Source: an uncultured Lachnospiraceae bacterium
GTDB lineage: Bacteria > Bacillota > Clostridia > Lachnospirales > Lachnospiraceae
Direction: 5' to 3'
NCBI GenBank assembly: GCA_910579425.1
Contig: CAJTVL010000008.1
Location: forward strand, 1-64,000
DNA length: 64,000 nt
The notes beneath the pieces are model-generated. The model was not told the DNA's origin and made no database searches. It was given only the letters and a program-made list of their open reading frames with translations. Of the stretch, positions 24,187 through 33,232 are shown in pieces (position 1 is the stretch's first letter; every line of letters starts with the position of its first letter). The position numbers and the translations under genes are program-made.

Positions 24187-25653
24187 ATGTTTCCATATAA
24201 AATGACGGAAGTTCTTATCTTGAACGATATTGCCTATGATAATAGCCGGCGTTCGGTCAGAATTATTTGCCCGTTCTGCGGCAGGGGTAAGCTAAGCAAA
24301 GACATGAGCATAGATTTGGATTCCGAAAAATTCAACTGTTACAGCTGTGGCATTTCAGGACGCAGTGCTACCCAGTTCTATGCGCTTCTCAACCATATGT
24401 CAACAAGAGAAGCTTATAGCGAAATACTTTCTCTCCTCGGATTATCAGCCCCCCGTGTCCGTCAAAGGAAAACGGGAACTGTCATCCCTTATAAGGCGCC
24501 GGAGCAAAGGCAGGAAGCAGTTGAAGCGGATGAGGACATCAAAAACAATACTTATCATTGTCTTCTCAGTTTACTCAATTTATCAGAGCGGCATAAAAAA
24601 GATCTGGCTGCCAGAGGGTTTATGGAAAATGAAATACAATCCCTGGGTTATGCTTCCTACCCGGAGTACAAAAAGGAAAACTCATCCGAGTATTATGATA
24701 TTCCACGGAAAATGCTGGAGCATAACTGCATCCTTGCTGGTGTGCCGGGTTTTTATACTACAAGGAATAAAGGCGTATGGACCATGTGTCGGCGAAGCGG
24801 AGGCATTGCTGTCCCTTACCGCTCTTTTTTTAATAAAATATCCGGTATGCAGCTCAGAAAAAACGATGAGGACATCCAAAAGGGTAAGGATTCCTCTGGT
24901 GCAAAATATTCATGGATTTCAAGCAGCGGATATAAAGACGGTTCTAAGGCAAGCTCCTATCTCCATTATGCCTGCGACTTCCTGTGGGATCCGGCTAAAA
25001 AGCAGTATTATCCCCAAATACCGGATGACTTTATCCTTCTTACAGAGGGCGCAATGAAAGCCGATCTCACTCATGCGATTTCCGGTCTGCCCCTCATTGC
25101 CGTTCCCGGCGTCAGCTGCGCAAACGAGTCCTTAAGGAACAACATCCCATTGCTTAAAAGCGCAGGAGTTAAAAAAATCATTTTAGCCTACGACATGGAC
25201 CGGGTAATGAATATCCATGTACTGGAGTCATTGGAAAAGGTCAGGTCTCTGATCATGGAAGAGGGATTATCCGTAAAAGAACTCTACTGGTCTACGGAGA
25301 TGGTAGACCTCAAAGGCTCGCCCTTTAAGCTGAATGTTGCCGACAGTTTTGTTTTTTCTACCAAAACCCTTTACAATGCCGCCCTCTCGGAGCACATAGG
25401 CGCAATTCTTGAAAAATCCTGTTCCCTCGGAAAAAAACAGATTATACTGGCTCTGAAAAATTCTGACGAAATCACAGACCAGACAATGCTATACTCCAAA
25501 ATCCTGATCAGAGAATGTCAAAGGCTCAATCTAAAATACTATCCTGCTTTTTGGAGTCTGGGCTTAAAAGGCATTGATGATTATTATGCATACCATCAGA
25601 GGAATATCCAATACAATAACTATTCTGAGAATACGAAAGGAGAAGCTATATGA
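24187..25653 (+). CDS. DNA primase (CHC2 zinc finger and Toprim)
   Basis: 488 residues. A CHC2-type zinc finger, C28-P-F-C31 and C51-Y-S-C54, lies at the N-terminus, as in DnaG. A Toprim domain follows at about 280-345: I-L-L-T-E-G-A-M-K-A-D with the catalytic glutamate, then I-I-L-A-Y-D-M-D-R with the DxD metal site. Length and layout fit plasmid or phage primases. The start follows AAGGAGG six bases upstream. The stop overlaps the YqaJ gene start as ATGA, so the two are translationally coupled. It would prime plasmid replication or conjugal second-strand synthesis. Confidence 0.88.
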   Translation: MFPYKMTEVLILNDIAYDNSRRSVRIICPFCGRGKLSKDMSIDLDSEKFNCYSCGISGRSATQFYALLNHMSTREAYSEILSLLGLSAPRVRQRKTGTVIPYKAPEQRQEAVEADEDIKNNTYHCLLSLLNLSERHKKDLAARGFMENEIQSLGYASYPEYKKENSSEYYDIPRKMLEHNCILAGVPGFYTTRNKGVWTMCRRSGGIAVPYRSFFNKISGMQLRKNDEDIQKGKDSSGAKYSWISSSGYKDGSKASSYLHYACDFLWDPAKKQYYPQIPDDFILLTEGAMKADLTHAISGLPLIAVPGVSCANESLRNNIPLLKSAGVKKIILAYDMDRVMNIHVLESLEKVRSLIMEEGLSVKELYWSTEMVDLKGSPFKLNVADSFVFSTKTLYNAALSEHIGAILEKSCSLGKKQIILALKNSDEITDQTMLYSKILIRECQRLNLKYYPAFWSLGLKGIDDYYAYHQRNIQYNNYSENTKGEAI

Positions 25654-27002
25654 ATCATCCAAAACATTACAATGGAATTATCGGTGCATTACAGAAAAAA
25701 CGTGAAAAATACCAGCCCATTGCCATCGGCGATATAAGGACTGTCTCTGATTCTGAATGGGCGGAGCATTGGAGGCCCCATGGTTCCGGCTGGCAGAACC
25801 CCTCGCCGGATAACCTCTGCTACCTCAAACGCGCTTACGGAGGCTCCGATATGGGCGTCCTTATGGGTGTTTCACATTTCAAGACCCGCCTGGAGCTTTT
25901 TAACCAGAAAGCCGGCATAACGCCTGTATTCACCCGATCCGGAAACAAGGATGCCAAAGACCTTGGGCATCTTTATGAATCTCCCACCGCAATGAAATAC
26001 CACGCCCTGCGCAGGAAAAACGGCGGAAGCGTCACGATGTTTATTGACGGAAAGACCATACTCCCTGACGGGACAGTCCGCAGAGACCGAAGTAATAATA
26101 TCCTTGAAAATTCTGTCTCCATGCAGATGTACCGTGACGGACGCTTCAAAAAAGGCTCCGTATATCACTGGGATAATATGCTCTATCCCTGGGCGCTGGC
26201 AAACTGCGACGGTTTCCTCTCAGAGGATGGCATCCAGGGTATCCTGGAAATCAAAACTACCTCCCCTGCCAATTATGATGTGATAAATGACTGGAAAAAC
26301 GGAATTGTCCCTGAAAGCTATTATTTTCAATGTATATATTATATGTCCATTTTAAATGTCATGTTCTGCGATATTTGCTGCTCATGGGATCAGACCTACG
26401 ACGGTACCGCTGTCATACGAATTTACCGTGACTATGATGCAGAGGAAAAGCTTATGAACGCCGTCGCTGAATTTGATGAATATGTAGAACAGGGGATCAC
26501 ACCCGATGCGCAGTTTGATAATGGCTCCCTGCTGAATAATTATTATTATGAGCTTTTTGGCCCTACAGATCCCAAGAAGCCCATGGTGGAACTTCCGGAA
26601 AAATTCCGGAGTACTATCATGCGGGCTATAGATATTGACAACCGGATTGATGCGGCCCAAAAAGTCCTTAATGAGGCTAAAGCACAGAGGGAGGCCATCT
26701 ATTCCGAACTCTATCCTCTCTTCGGATCCAGCAGCTACGGGCAATTCAGGGTTGACGACAAGACTGTCGCCGGTATTACGCTAAAAACTCCCATGAAGCG
26801 CGCGAAGCTCAATGAGGAGGCTTTTAAGAATGATTATCCGTCCCTTTACGAGCAATGCAAAGTCTTTTCCAGCACTGAGCTGGAATCTGTCGATAAAAAG
26901 CTTAAAAAGAAGTATATGCTGCCGGCAGAGCCCGACCTGGAAGATAAGTCCAAATCACCTTACTTTACACTAAAGCTCTTAAACAGGCCGGTTGCTGTCT
27001 GA
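25650..27002 (+). CDS. YqaJ-type exonuclease (lambda-exonuclease fold)
   Basis: 450 residues. The family's opening motif is clear in Y-G-G-S-D-M-G-V-L-M-G-V-S-H-F-K-T-R-L-E-L-F, followed by D-L-G-H-L-Y-E. The catalytic strand is I-L-E-I-K-T-T and the following helix Y-Y-F-Q-C-I-Y-Y-M. Family knowledge: these 5'-3' exonucleases resect DNA ends for single-strand annealing recombinases. The C-terminal 130 residues are a helical extension. It overlaps primase by four bases; the next start (27022) is 20 bases after its stop. No RecT-like annealase was recognised next to it. Confidence 0.88.
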   Translation: MNHPKHYNGIIGALQKKREKYQPIAIGDIRTVSDSEWAEHWRPHGSGWQNPSPDNLCYLKRAYGGSDMGVLMGVSHFKTRLELFNQKAGITPVFTRSGNKDAKDLGHLYESPTAMKYHALRRKNGGSVTMFIDGKTILPDGTVRRDRSNNILENSVSMQMYRDGRFKKGSVYHWDNMLYPWALANCDGFLSEDGIQGILEIKTTSPANYDVINDWKNGIVPESYYFQCIYYMSILNVMFCDICCSWDQTYDGTAVIRIYRDYDAEEKLMNAVAEFDEYVEQGITPDAQFDNGSLLNNYYYELFGPTDPKKPMVELPEKFRSTIMRAIDIDNRIDAAQKVLNEAKAQREAIYSELYPLFGSSSYGQFRVDDKTVAGITLKTPMKRAKLNEEAFKNDYPSLYEQCKVFSSTELESVDKKLKKKYMLPAEPDLEDKSKSPYFTLKLLNRPVAV

Positions 27003-27021
27003 GCTGTATGGGGGAAGCAGC

Positions 27022-28542
27022 ATGAATACTCAAACTGTCCCAGAACTTCTTGAAACCCTCATCCGCTCCAGCGGTTCCGTCTGGATCGGCAAATCTGTAT
27101 TGGAGGACGAAGCACACAAAAAAAATATCGGATTATCTTCTATTCCTCTGCTATGCTCAAACGGCAGGGTTAAAAATATGACAATAGGAGACAGAACCTG
27201 CTATTCCCTTGCCAGGTACGACGCACTGGAAACCCACGTAGCATACCATGCCGTCCGGATTCTCAGAAACTATATCTGCCCGCCCGACATCACAGAAAAA
27301 CGCCTGACGGAATTATTATCCCAATTTGAAATCGAAACAGGCAGCTCTTTACATGAATGTCAGAAAAAAGCTGTGTATACCGCTCTTACCAAAGGCCTTG
27401 CCGTCATATCCGGAGGCCCCGGGACCGGAAAAACCTATCTGCTCAAAGCCTTGGTTTATGCACTAAGGCGCTGTATCCCAGGAGTTGACATCCGCTTTAC
27501 TGCGCCTACCGGAAAGGCTGCAAGAAGGATTACAGAATCAACCCAAAATCCGGCAAAAACTATACAAAAAGAGCTTGGTATATGCCCTGGAAATTCAGAG
27601 CTTAAAATGTTCGGCGGCGATGTGCTTATCATTGACGAGGTCTCCATGTTAGATATGGAAACAGCATTTTATGTCTTAAATGCACTCCAAAACGGTCAAA
27701 AATTAATCCTGACAGGCGATATTGACCAATTGCCCAGCGTTGGCCCGGGGGCTGTTCTGCGTGATCTTCTGTTCTCCGGCACAATTCCGGCTATTTTCCT
27801 GACCAAAACTTTCCGGCAGTCTGATAGTTCTAACCTTTACTGTAATATCCGAAAAATAAAAAACGGGGACTGCAATTTGTCCAACGGCCCGGATTTTCAT
27901 ATTGTCCCTGTGAAAACAGAAAGCGCTCTGCAGATGCTCATTCCGTTTTTTCTGCACGAAGTAAAAAAATATGGAAGCGGGAATGTCGCCTGCTTGCTGC
28001 CCTATCGAAAAGCCGGGATATTATGCAGTGATCATGTGAACAACATCCTGCAGTCCATTATCAATCCTGTTAAAAATAAGCCTTTTCTTAAATTCATTAC
28101 TGAGCCTGGAAGAGAGGTTCTGTTTACGGTCGGCGACCCGGTCATGCAATTGGAAAACCGCACGGAATGTGCAAATGGAGATACCGGATTTATAATATCT
28201 GTCAAATCTGACAGCCTGGTTGTCAAATATCACGATACCTGTGTCAAATATGATGCTGACTCCCTGCACCAGCTATCCCTTGCATATGCTATTTCTATCA
28301 GCAAGGCCCAGGGATCCGAATATCGGTCTGTTATCATATGTATCACCTCGGCCCACTCCGCGCTGCTTAGCAGAAACCTGATCTATACTGCCATTACAAG
28401 GGCTACAGAGCACTGTACACTGCTTCAGGAGTATTCTGCCATTAAACAGGCGGTTACAAACGAGATCACCTATGGCCGTGAAACCTTCCTGGCCGAAAAA
28501 ATAAAATATTATAATTTAAAGGCAGCATTTCTGTCTGCCTAG
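27022..28542 (+). CDS. RecD-like SF1B DNA helicase
   Basis: 506 residues, shorter than RecD2 (about 700-800), with a compact N-terminal wedge. Walker A is G-G-P-G-T-G-K-T at 131-138 and Walker B is L-I-I-D-E-V-S-M-L. A motif III-like L-T-G-D-I-D-Q-L-P-S-V-G-P-G follows, with the C-terminal UvrD-like Y-A-I-S-I-S-K-A-Q-G-S-E-Y and Y-T-A-I-T-R-A. The start is the ATG after GGGGGAAG. Last-but-one gene in the operon with primase and YqaJ nuclease. It probably unwinds DNA 5' to 3' in plasmid recombination or transfer replication. Confidence 0.9.
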   Translation: MNTQTVPELLETLIRSSGSVWIGKSVLEDEAHKKNIGLSSIPLLCSNGRVKNMTIGDRTCYSLARYDALETHVAYHAVRILRNYICPPDITEKRLTELLSQFEIETGSSLHECQKKAVYTALTKGLAVISGGPGTGKTYLLKALVYALRRCIPGVDIRFTAPTGKAARRITESTQNPAKTIQKELGICPGNSELKMFGGDVLIIDEVSMLDMETAFYVLNALQNGQKLILTGDIDQLPSVGPGAVLRDLLFSGTIPAIFLTKTFRQSDSSNLYCNIRKIKNGDCNLSNGPDFHIVPVKTESALQMLIPFFLHEVKKYGSGNVACLLPYRKAGILCSDHVNNILQSIINPVKNKPFLKFITEPGREVLFTVGDPVMQLENRTECANGDTGFIISVKSDSLVVKYHDTCVKYDADSLHQLSLAYAISISKAQGSEYRSVIICITSAHSALLSRNLIYTAITRATEHCTLLQEYSAIKQAVTNEITYGRETFLAEKIKYYNLKAAFLSA

Positions 28543-28550
28543 GAGGAAAT

Positions 28551-29453
28551 ATGGCGAACGAAGAAAAAAACATTTTACATTCATTCTACGGTTCAAAAGA
28601 TTTTATCAAGGTAAAGCAATGCCTGGAAATTGGCAAAATTGTCTTTTCTTTTGTATCCGTAAAAAACCCTAAGAACTATTTGGACTGTTATCTGGAAGCA
28701 GAAGAATTTGGGGCTCTTCTGATGGCGGATGTTAAAAGCGGAGCTCTTCTCCGAAAGCTGATGGAGGAAAGGGCCAAAAAAGCGGATTATCCAAAAGCAA
28801 TATGGACAAGCCCGTTAGGCGGCAATGCCAATGGCAATAACGGAACGCCTATCTCCCGCTGCTTTACCATCTCCCCCGGCTCAACTGCTGAAATTTTAAT
28901 TACTGGCAGGTCATACCCAGCCACCCAGAATGAGTCGGGAGCCTTTATCCCGGAAAAGGGATCCAAACCCCTTCAGCAGTTTATGGTCGGCTGCCGCTAT
29001 GACGATCTGAAAATGCTCCAATATAAATGGTCTTTTCTTGAACAAAATTATATGCGTTCAAAATACACCCTTGAAAATATGCAGACTGATTACCGCAAAA
29101 ATGGGTCTGATCCTAAAGCTGTGGCGCACGACACAGGAAAAGCAATGCCAGCATCCCAACAGTGTCCTGCCGGTCATCCTGAAAAATTACCGGAGAATCA
29201 CAATTATACCGCATTGGAGGTGGAAACGCTTACACCACTTCAGCCTTTTGGAAGCCGCGGCTTTCTTTGCTTTAAGGCGGCTGACAAAAAGAATAACAGC
29301 TTTGCCATGATCATCGACCCGGCAACTGCTTCATCCTTTGACCAGAAAAAATGGATGAGTTTTAAAAAGCAGGCTGAAAAGACGTCCGGAATCCGGAAAA
29401 CCTTTTATACGGTAAAGCACGGGAACCGGATATTAATAAAAGGAATTGCTTAA
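28551..29453 (+). CDS. Unrecognised protein at the end of the DNA-processing operon
   Basis: 300 residues beginning nine bases after the helicase stop, with TAGGAGG upstream. Two parts are separated by a flexible linker around residues 190-215. The N-terminal half has a W-T-S-P-L-G-G-N-A-N-G-N-N-G-T-P segment. The C-terminal half carries L-Q-P-F-G-S-R-G-F-L-C-F and ends in I-L-I-K-G-I-A. No catalytic motif is evident. Operon position suggests a role in plasmid DNA metabolism, perhaps as a recombination or single-strand-binding accessory. Confidence 0.55.
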   Translation: MANEEKNILHSFYGSKDFIKVKQCLEIGKIVFSFVSVKNPKNYLDCYLEAEEFGALLMADVKSGALLRKLMEERAKKADYPKAIWTSPLGGNANGNNGTPISRCFTISPGSTAEILITGRSYPATQNESGAFIPEKGSKPLQQFMVGCRYDDLKMLQYKWSFLEQNYMRSKYTLENMQTDYRKNGSDPKAVAHDTGKAMPASQQCPAGHPEKLPENHNYTALEVETLTPLQPFGSRGFLCFKAADKKNNSFAMIIDPATASSFDQKKWMSFKKQAEKTSGIRKTFYTVKHGNRILIKGIA

Positions 29454-29482
29454 AAAAAGGTGTCCGTTATGGACACCTTTTT
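29454..29482. terminator. Bidirectional terminator GGTGTCC-GTTAT-GGACACC
   Basis: A 7-bp stem extended by A/T tracts on both sides, between convergent genes. An almost identical copy (one loop base changed) follows the Rep_3 gene at 63104. Confidence 0.85.
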
Positions 29483-31394
29483 ATGGTAAAAATGATTTAA
29501 TAGAAGATGTTATCGCTTTTTCTATCTTCTTTACAGGAACGACTGTAAGTAATTTCCCTTTAATCTCGCTTTCGCTTAAATAAGGATCTTTCCAAAATCT
29601 TGAATCAACTGATTTTTCCCTGTTATCTCCCATCACAAAATAACATCCTTCCCCGACTTCGAATTCACCGGCCGCATTCGTCTCTATATTTTCCCCGAGA
29701 TATTCTTCATAAACAAGCTCATTGTTAATATGCACATAGCCGTCTGCAAAGGATAATCTGTCTCCCGGAACTCCAATCACCCGTTTGATCAGCAGACTCC
29801 CCTTCGAGTTTTCCTCATGGGAGGAAAAAATGATAACATCTCCGCGCCGCGGTTTATGATTTACATAAGCAAGGCCATTTACGATTACGTAATCGCCCGC
29901 ATTTAAAAAAGGCTCCATGGATTCCGAAGGAACTATCCCCCATACAAGCACTTTCGAAAATAAAAGGAAAACAGCAATAAACGCCAGAAGCATTCTGGCC
30001 ATCGTTTTCTGCCATTCGGATAATATCTTCTTTTTCCGCCCCTTATTCTTTAATTGGTCATAAGGCTCCCTTCCAGAATGCGGTGTGCCCTGCCTCACCC
30101 TTTTCCAAATTTTCTGCCAGAATCTTTTCCCCTTTTCACTTCTCAGCCAAAAAACACCTACAATAAGTATAAAAAAGAGTAAAGGCAGTATATATACGCG
30201 GGCCGGAATACTTTTCTTTATCTCTTTTACAACGACAGCCTTATATAAGGTTTCATTCCCTGCAATATCAACTGCTCTGATATTTAATATGTTTTCGCCG
30301 TCTTTTAAAATATAGTCCGCATTAAAGGAGCCATCCCCTGTAACTGTCGGTTTGACCTCATTGATTGTAAAACTCTCATAATCCCTGACGGTGCCCGTGA
30401 CCGTTATTACATCATCATACGTCGTCAGTCCGTCATATTCCATATCCAGTGTCAGCGTCGGTTTGACACTGTCCCTTATTATGGAGTATGCCGTCGATCT
30501 CATATTGTGCTGGGAGTCAATCACATAGGCAGAAATATCATTCTTCCCTTCCTCAACAGGAATGTCGAATGTATAAGTCCCCTCTGCCAGTATCCCGGTA
30601 TGCTTTATCTCAAGGCCATTATTCAGGAACAAGAGGGAATATGGTTTCCTAAGTGTAACCTCTACCGAAATTCCATCTTTGTTTGTGTATGCCTCATCCT
30701 CATACAGGACTTGTGCCTCAGGGGAATAATCTGTTTTTACGGTTTTCTGGAACTTGGCGCCAGCGATCCCCTCACTCTCTGCCGGAACCACCTCAACTGT
30801 TATTTCTTCTGTCAATGCCGGTAAACTGAACTCATAATATCTGCCATCAACGGTCTGCCTGTCAAGAATCTGGGATGTGGCAGCGTCAATAATTGAAATA
30901 TTGACATTGCCGCAGCTTGTATCCGTCCACTCCACCACGATTGCGTCATCTTTCAGATATTCCGTCAGACCGGCAATATCCCTGGCTACTTCAACATTGC
31001 CAACCGAAAATACTGTCTTATCAATCGCCCTGACACTTACTTTAACTTTCCCCGGTATCTGCTCTGGTGTCAGACCTTCCTCCCTACCGCCAATTTCTTC
31101 TATGCCAGCCAACGTTACCCTGACATTCCAACTGCCCTTTTTCACATCCTTAACATGAAAGGAACAGACATTTCCGCCCGCTATATTCTGCGTCCAGACA
31201 GAATCATCATTCTCTCTGCATAGCGTTACTTCAAAATTTCCTTTGTTTTCCGTAACAATTTCAAACTCGCAAGCCTCATAATCCTGTTCTATCTCAAACG
31301 TAAGCTCCTTAAAGACCGGCTCGCCCCCCGGGCTGTCTGCCTCAGTTTCTGTGCCGGTATTTACCACTGATCTATAAATTATGTTTTTTCTCAT
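29481..31394 (-). CDS. Signal peptidase I fused to N-terminal Ig-like domains
   Basis: 637 residues. The last 170 are a type I signal peptidase: the catalytic serine is S492 in P-S-E-S-M-E-P, the general base K537 in L-I-K-R-V-I-G-V-P-G-D, and M-G-D-N-R-E-K-S-V-D-S-R follows. Membrane segments lie at about 398-417 and 467-489 with a basic loop between them. The first 390 residues are strand-rich domains of bacterial Ig/cadherin type, e.g. V-R-A-V-D-I-A-G-N-E-T. With two membrane segments and the active site outside, the N-terminal domains must also be outside, yet no cleavable signal peptide is seen. Second gene of an operon (ATGA overlap). A role in maturing transfer-apparatus or surface proteins is plausible. 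Confidence 0.85.
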   Translation of the reverse strand: MRKNIIYRSVVNTGTETEADSPGGEPVFKELTFEIEQDYEACEFEIVTENKGNFEVTLCRENDDSVWTQNIAGGNVCSFHVKDVKKGSWNVRVTLAGIEEIGGREEGLTPEQIPGKVKVSVRAIDKTVFSVGNVEVARDIAGLTEYLKDDAIVVEWTDTSCGNVNISIIDAATSQILDRQTVDGRYYEFSLPALTEEITVEVVPAESEGIAGAKFQKTVKTDYSPEAQVLYEDEAYTNKDGISVEVTLRKPYSLLFLNNGLEIKHTGILAEGTYTFDIPVEEGKNDISAYVIDSQHNMRSTAYSIIRDSVKPTLTLDMEYDGLTTYDDVITVTGTVRDYESFTINEVKPTVTGDGSFNADYILKDGENILNIRAVDIAGNETLYKAVVVKEIKKSIPARVYILPLLFFILIVGVFWLRSEKGKRFWQKIWKRVRQGTPHSGREPYDQLKNKGRKKKILSEWQKTMARMLLAFIAVFLLFSKVLVWGIVPSESMEPFLNAGDYVIVNGLAYVNHKPRRGDVIIFSSHEENSKGSLLIKRVIGVPGDRLSFADGYVHINNELVYEEYLGENIETNAAGEFEVGEGCYFVMGDNREKSVDSRFWKDPYLSESEIKGKLLTVVPVKKIEKAITSSIKSFLP

Positions 31395-31708
31395 TTACTG
31401 TCTCCAATAATCTCCTTAAAGCTATCGAACCCGATCCTCAAAAAGTCATGCGCGTTTATAACCTCCAAATCATTAGTCCACCAGGTTCCTCTCTTTTCGC
31501 CGGCTTTAAAAAAGGCATAATAGATTGGATAGACTGCTCTCTTTCTTCCATTTATTTTCCGATAAGCCGTATCGTCTTTCTTGACAATGGGTTCTCCCAG
31601 TCTTCGGCAAATCATACTGAACTCCTTTTCCTGATGTCTGTCTATTATTTCAACCGCCATCCTCCTCTCGCTAATCTTATCCAGATCAACAAATCTTCCC
31701 TTTTGCAT
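31391..31708 (-). CDS. Unrecognised 105-residue protein preceding the signal peptidase fusion
   Basis: A small basic protein (I-C-R-R-L-G-E, R-K-I-N-G-R-K-R-A-V-Y-P) ending in a helix, without membrane segment. Its stop overlaps the start of the fusion gene as ATGA. Upstream is a promoter carrying the TATACTATAC-type operator. No function recognised. Confidence 0.6.
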   Translation of the reverse strand: MQKGRFVDLDKISERRMAVEIIDRHQEKEFSMICRRLGEPIVKKDDTAYRKINGRKRAVYPIYYAFFKAGEKRGTWWTNDLEVINAHDFLRIGFDSFKEIIGDSK

Positions 31709-31733
31709 TAAGAATTCCCCCTTTATATATCAC

Positions 31734-31765
31734 GTATAGTATACTATATTATGCGTATTTTTCAA
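31734..31765 (-). promoter_or_regulatory. Promoter/operator with palindrome TATAGTATACTATA
   Basis: On the minus strand TTGAAA (31760-31765), 16-bp spacer, TATACT (31738-31743), embedded in a perfect 14-bp palindrome at 31735-31748. It belongs to the same promoter class as 13159, 38288 and 61899. Confidence 0.7.
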
Positions 31766-31849
31766 TATACACATTGTGCATTTTTGATAGAAATTAAGTA
31801 ATTTTGAGACTAAAAAAGGGAAAAGTATAAAAAAATAGTTCCCATCCAT

Positions 31850-31878
31850 ATTGACACTTTCTTGAATTCTGATATATT
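31850..31878 (+). promoter_or_regulatory. Promoter of the HTH regulator
   Basis: TTGACA, about 16 bases, then TATATT, followed by AAGGAG before the ATG at 31914. It contains no TATACTATAC-type site. Confidence 0.5.
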
Positions 31879-31913
31879 ACAAATAGGCGTGTGTATATTT
31901 TAAGGAGATTAGT

Positions 31914-32627
31914 ATGATAACTATGCAACAAAAAGCAACTCGACTTGCACATTTAAGAAGCAGTAACAACATGACACAAAAAGAAATGGCAGAAAGGCTT
32001 TCGGAGCTTTCTACCCGAAAGGAACCGCTCACCGTATCGACTGTCAGTTCCTGGGAAACCGGAAGAAGGCAGCCCAGCCGCGAAATGATTGACTGTATCG
32101 CAAAGCTCTTCCAGGTTTCGGCAGATTATCTCGAATGCCTGACCGATGAGCCAAATGGTTCAGCCTGCTCCCTGCCCCCAGAACCTGAATATGAAAATCA
32201 AATATCGATTCCTATGGATAAGATCGCTACTCTGGACGGTAAACCTGTGTTCGTTTCTTTTAAGAACCATGCCCATGAAGACCAGTGGGGCATTGTAAAT
32301 ATGGATCGTAGCTCATTTATCTTAAGGAATGGACTGTTGCGCTTTACAGACCAGACAATTGACCAGATATTTGTCTCAGAACCCTATTTCGCTTATATTA
32401 AATCGACACAAAGCAATTTAAGTCTTGATATGTCCAAGCTATTGAATACCAAAAAATATGTGTGGATTGAAATGACAACATCAAACAGCTATGTGCGCGG
32501 TCTTTATAACGGGTGGTTTCATCACAATGAGACCCATTCGTGCCTTATCAACGAGAAAGGATTAACCCTTCCCTATGAAGGTTTAGGAATATCTTTCCAT
32601 GCTTATCCCAACAGGAAAATGTGCTGA
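31914..32627 (+). CDS. Cro/CI-type HTH transcriptional regulator
   Basis: 237 residues. Residues 10-65 form an XRE-family helix-turn-helix: L-R-S-S-N-N-M-T-Q-K-E-M-A-E-R-L, then T-V-S-S-W-E-T-G-R-R-Q-P-S. The C-terminal 150 residues are a strand-rich domain I do not recognise; a LexA/CI-type Ser-Lys protease site is not evident. AAGGAG precedes the ATG. It is divergent from the signal-peptidase operon, whose promoter contains the TATAGTATACTATA palindrome. It is the best candidate in the window for the protein that binds this shared operator, but that is untested. Confidence 0.82.
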   Translation: MITMQQKATRLAHLRSSNNMTQKEMAERLSELSTRKEPLTVSTVSSWETGRRQPSREMIDCIAKLFQVSADYLECLTDEPNGSACSLPPEPEYENQISIPMDKIATLDGKPVFVSFKNHAHEDQWGIVNMDRSSFILRNGLLRFTDQTIDQIFVSEPYFAYIKSTQSNLSLDMSKLLNTKKYVWIEMTTSNSYVRGLYNGWFHHNETHSCLINEKGLTLPYEGLGISFHAYPNRKMC

Positions 32628-32644
32628 AACATGCTACTTACCAG

Positions 32645-32698
32645 CTGGCTGTCAAACCAATGATCTGAAATCATAGAGCGACAGCCTTATTTATTTTA
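32645..32698 (+). terminator. Terminator after the HTH regulator
   Basis: GGCTGTC and GACAGCC enclose an imperfect inner stem (AATGATCTGAAATCAT), followed by TTATTTATTTT. Confidence 0.65.
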
Positions 32699-32812
32699 CA
32701 ATTCTTTATTGTCTCCGCATACTCTCATTGGATCTATGTCATTTTTATTTACTTTTCTCTTATTCGGTGTTATTTTATGTGTACTACACCATATAGTAAA
32801 TAGGAGGCTGAT

Positions 32813-33220
32813 ATGATCCAACTAAACCCAAAATCCACCTGTACCAAATGCAAGCGTTTCATCAACCTGTCACTCCCATACTGCCCTTATTGCGGAACCG
32901 AAAACAAAAAAACTGTACCAAAACCAAAAAAGGAATCCGATAAGTCTGCCCGGCCCTCTGCCGATGCCAACACCCAAGACAAACGTTCCAAAATACAATG
33001 GTCAGACGAAACCAGCCATAGCACCGTTGATTATGCTTCTATGTATGATGCGGCAGGAACCTATAACCCCAACTATGACGGATATTACAACGACACTCTG
33101 CCCCAAATCGCTGATGAGATAGACAGCCTGCTGGCCGGAAAAGAAAAAATTGTCTTGAAAGCTGTTTTTTCTCTGACATCCATAGCCGCGATTATCGCAT
33201 ATCTCATACTGACCCTTTAG
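32813..33220 (+). CDS. Zinc-ribbon protein with C-terminal membrane anchor
   Basis: 135 residues: an N-terminal zinc ribbon C-T-K-C ... C-P-Y-C, a long charged and polar linker, and one C-terminal membrane helix (F-S-L-T-S-I-A-A-I-I-A-Y-L-I-L). AGGAGG lies five bases before the ATG. The next gene starts 12 bases after the stop and also encodes a membrane protein. GTACTACAC at 32781 in the leader is a weak match to the shared operator. Function unknown. Confidence 0.65.
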   Translation: MIQLNPKSTCTKCKRFINLSLPYCPYCGTENKKTVPKPKKESDKSARPSADANTQDKRSKIQWSDETSHSTVDYASMYDAAGTYNPNYDGYYNDTLPQIADEIDSLLAGKEKIVLKAVFSLTSIAAIIAYLILTL

Positions 33221-33232
33221 AGAGGTATCCAT

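Noticed and set aside
32781..32789. Strong copy of the TATACTATAC operator before 32813
   Set aside because: GTACTACAC is only a partial match and a correctly spaced -35 is lacking, so I did not count it as a full member.
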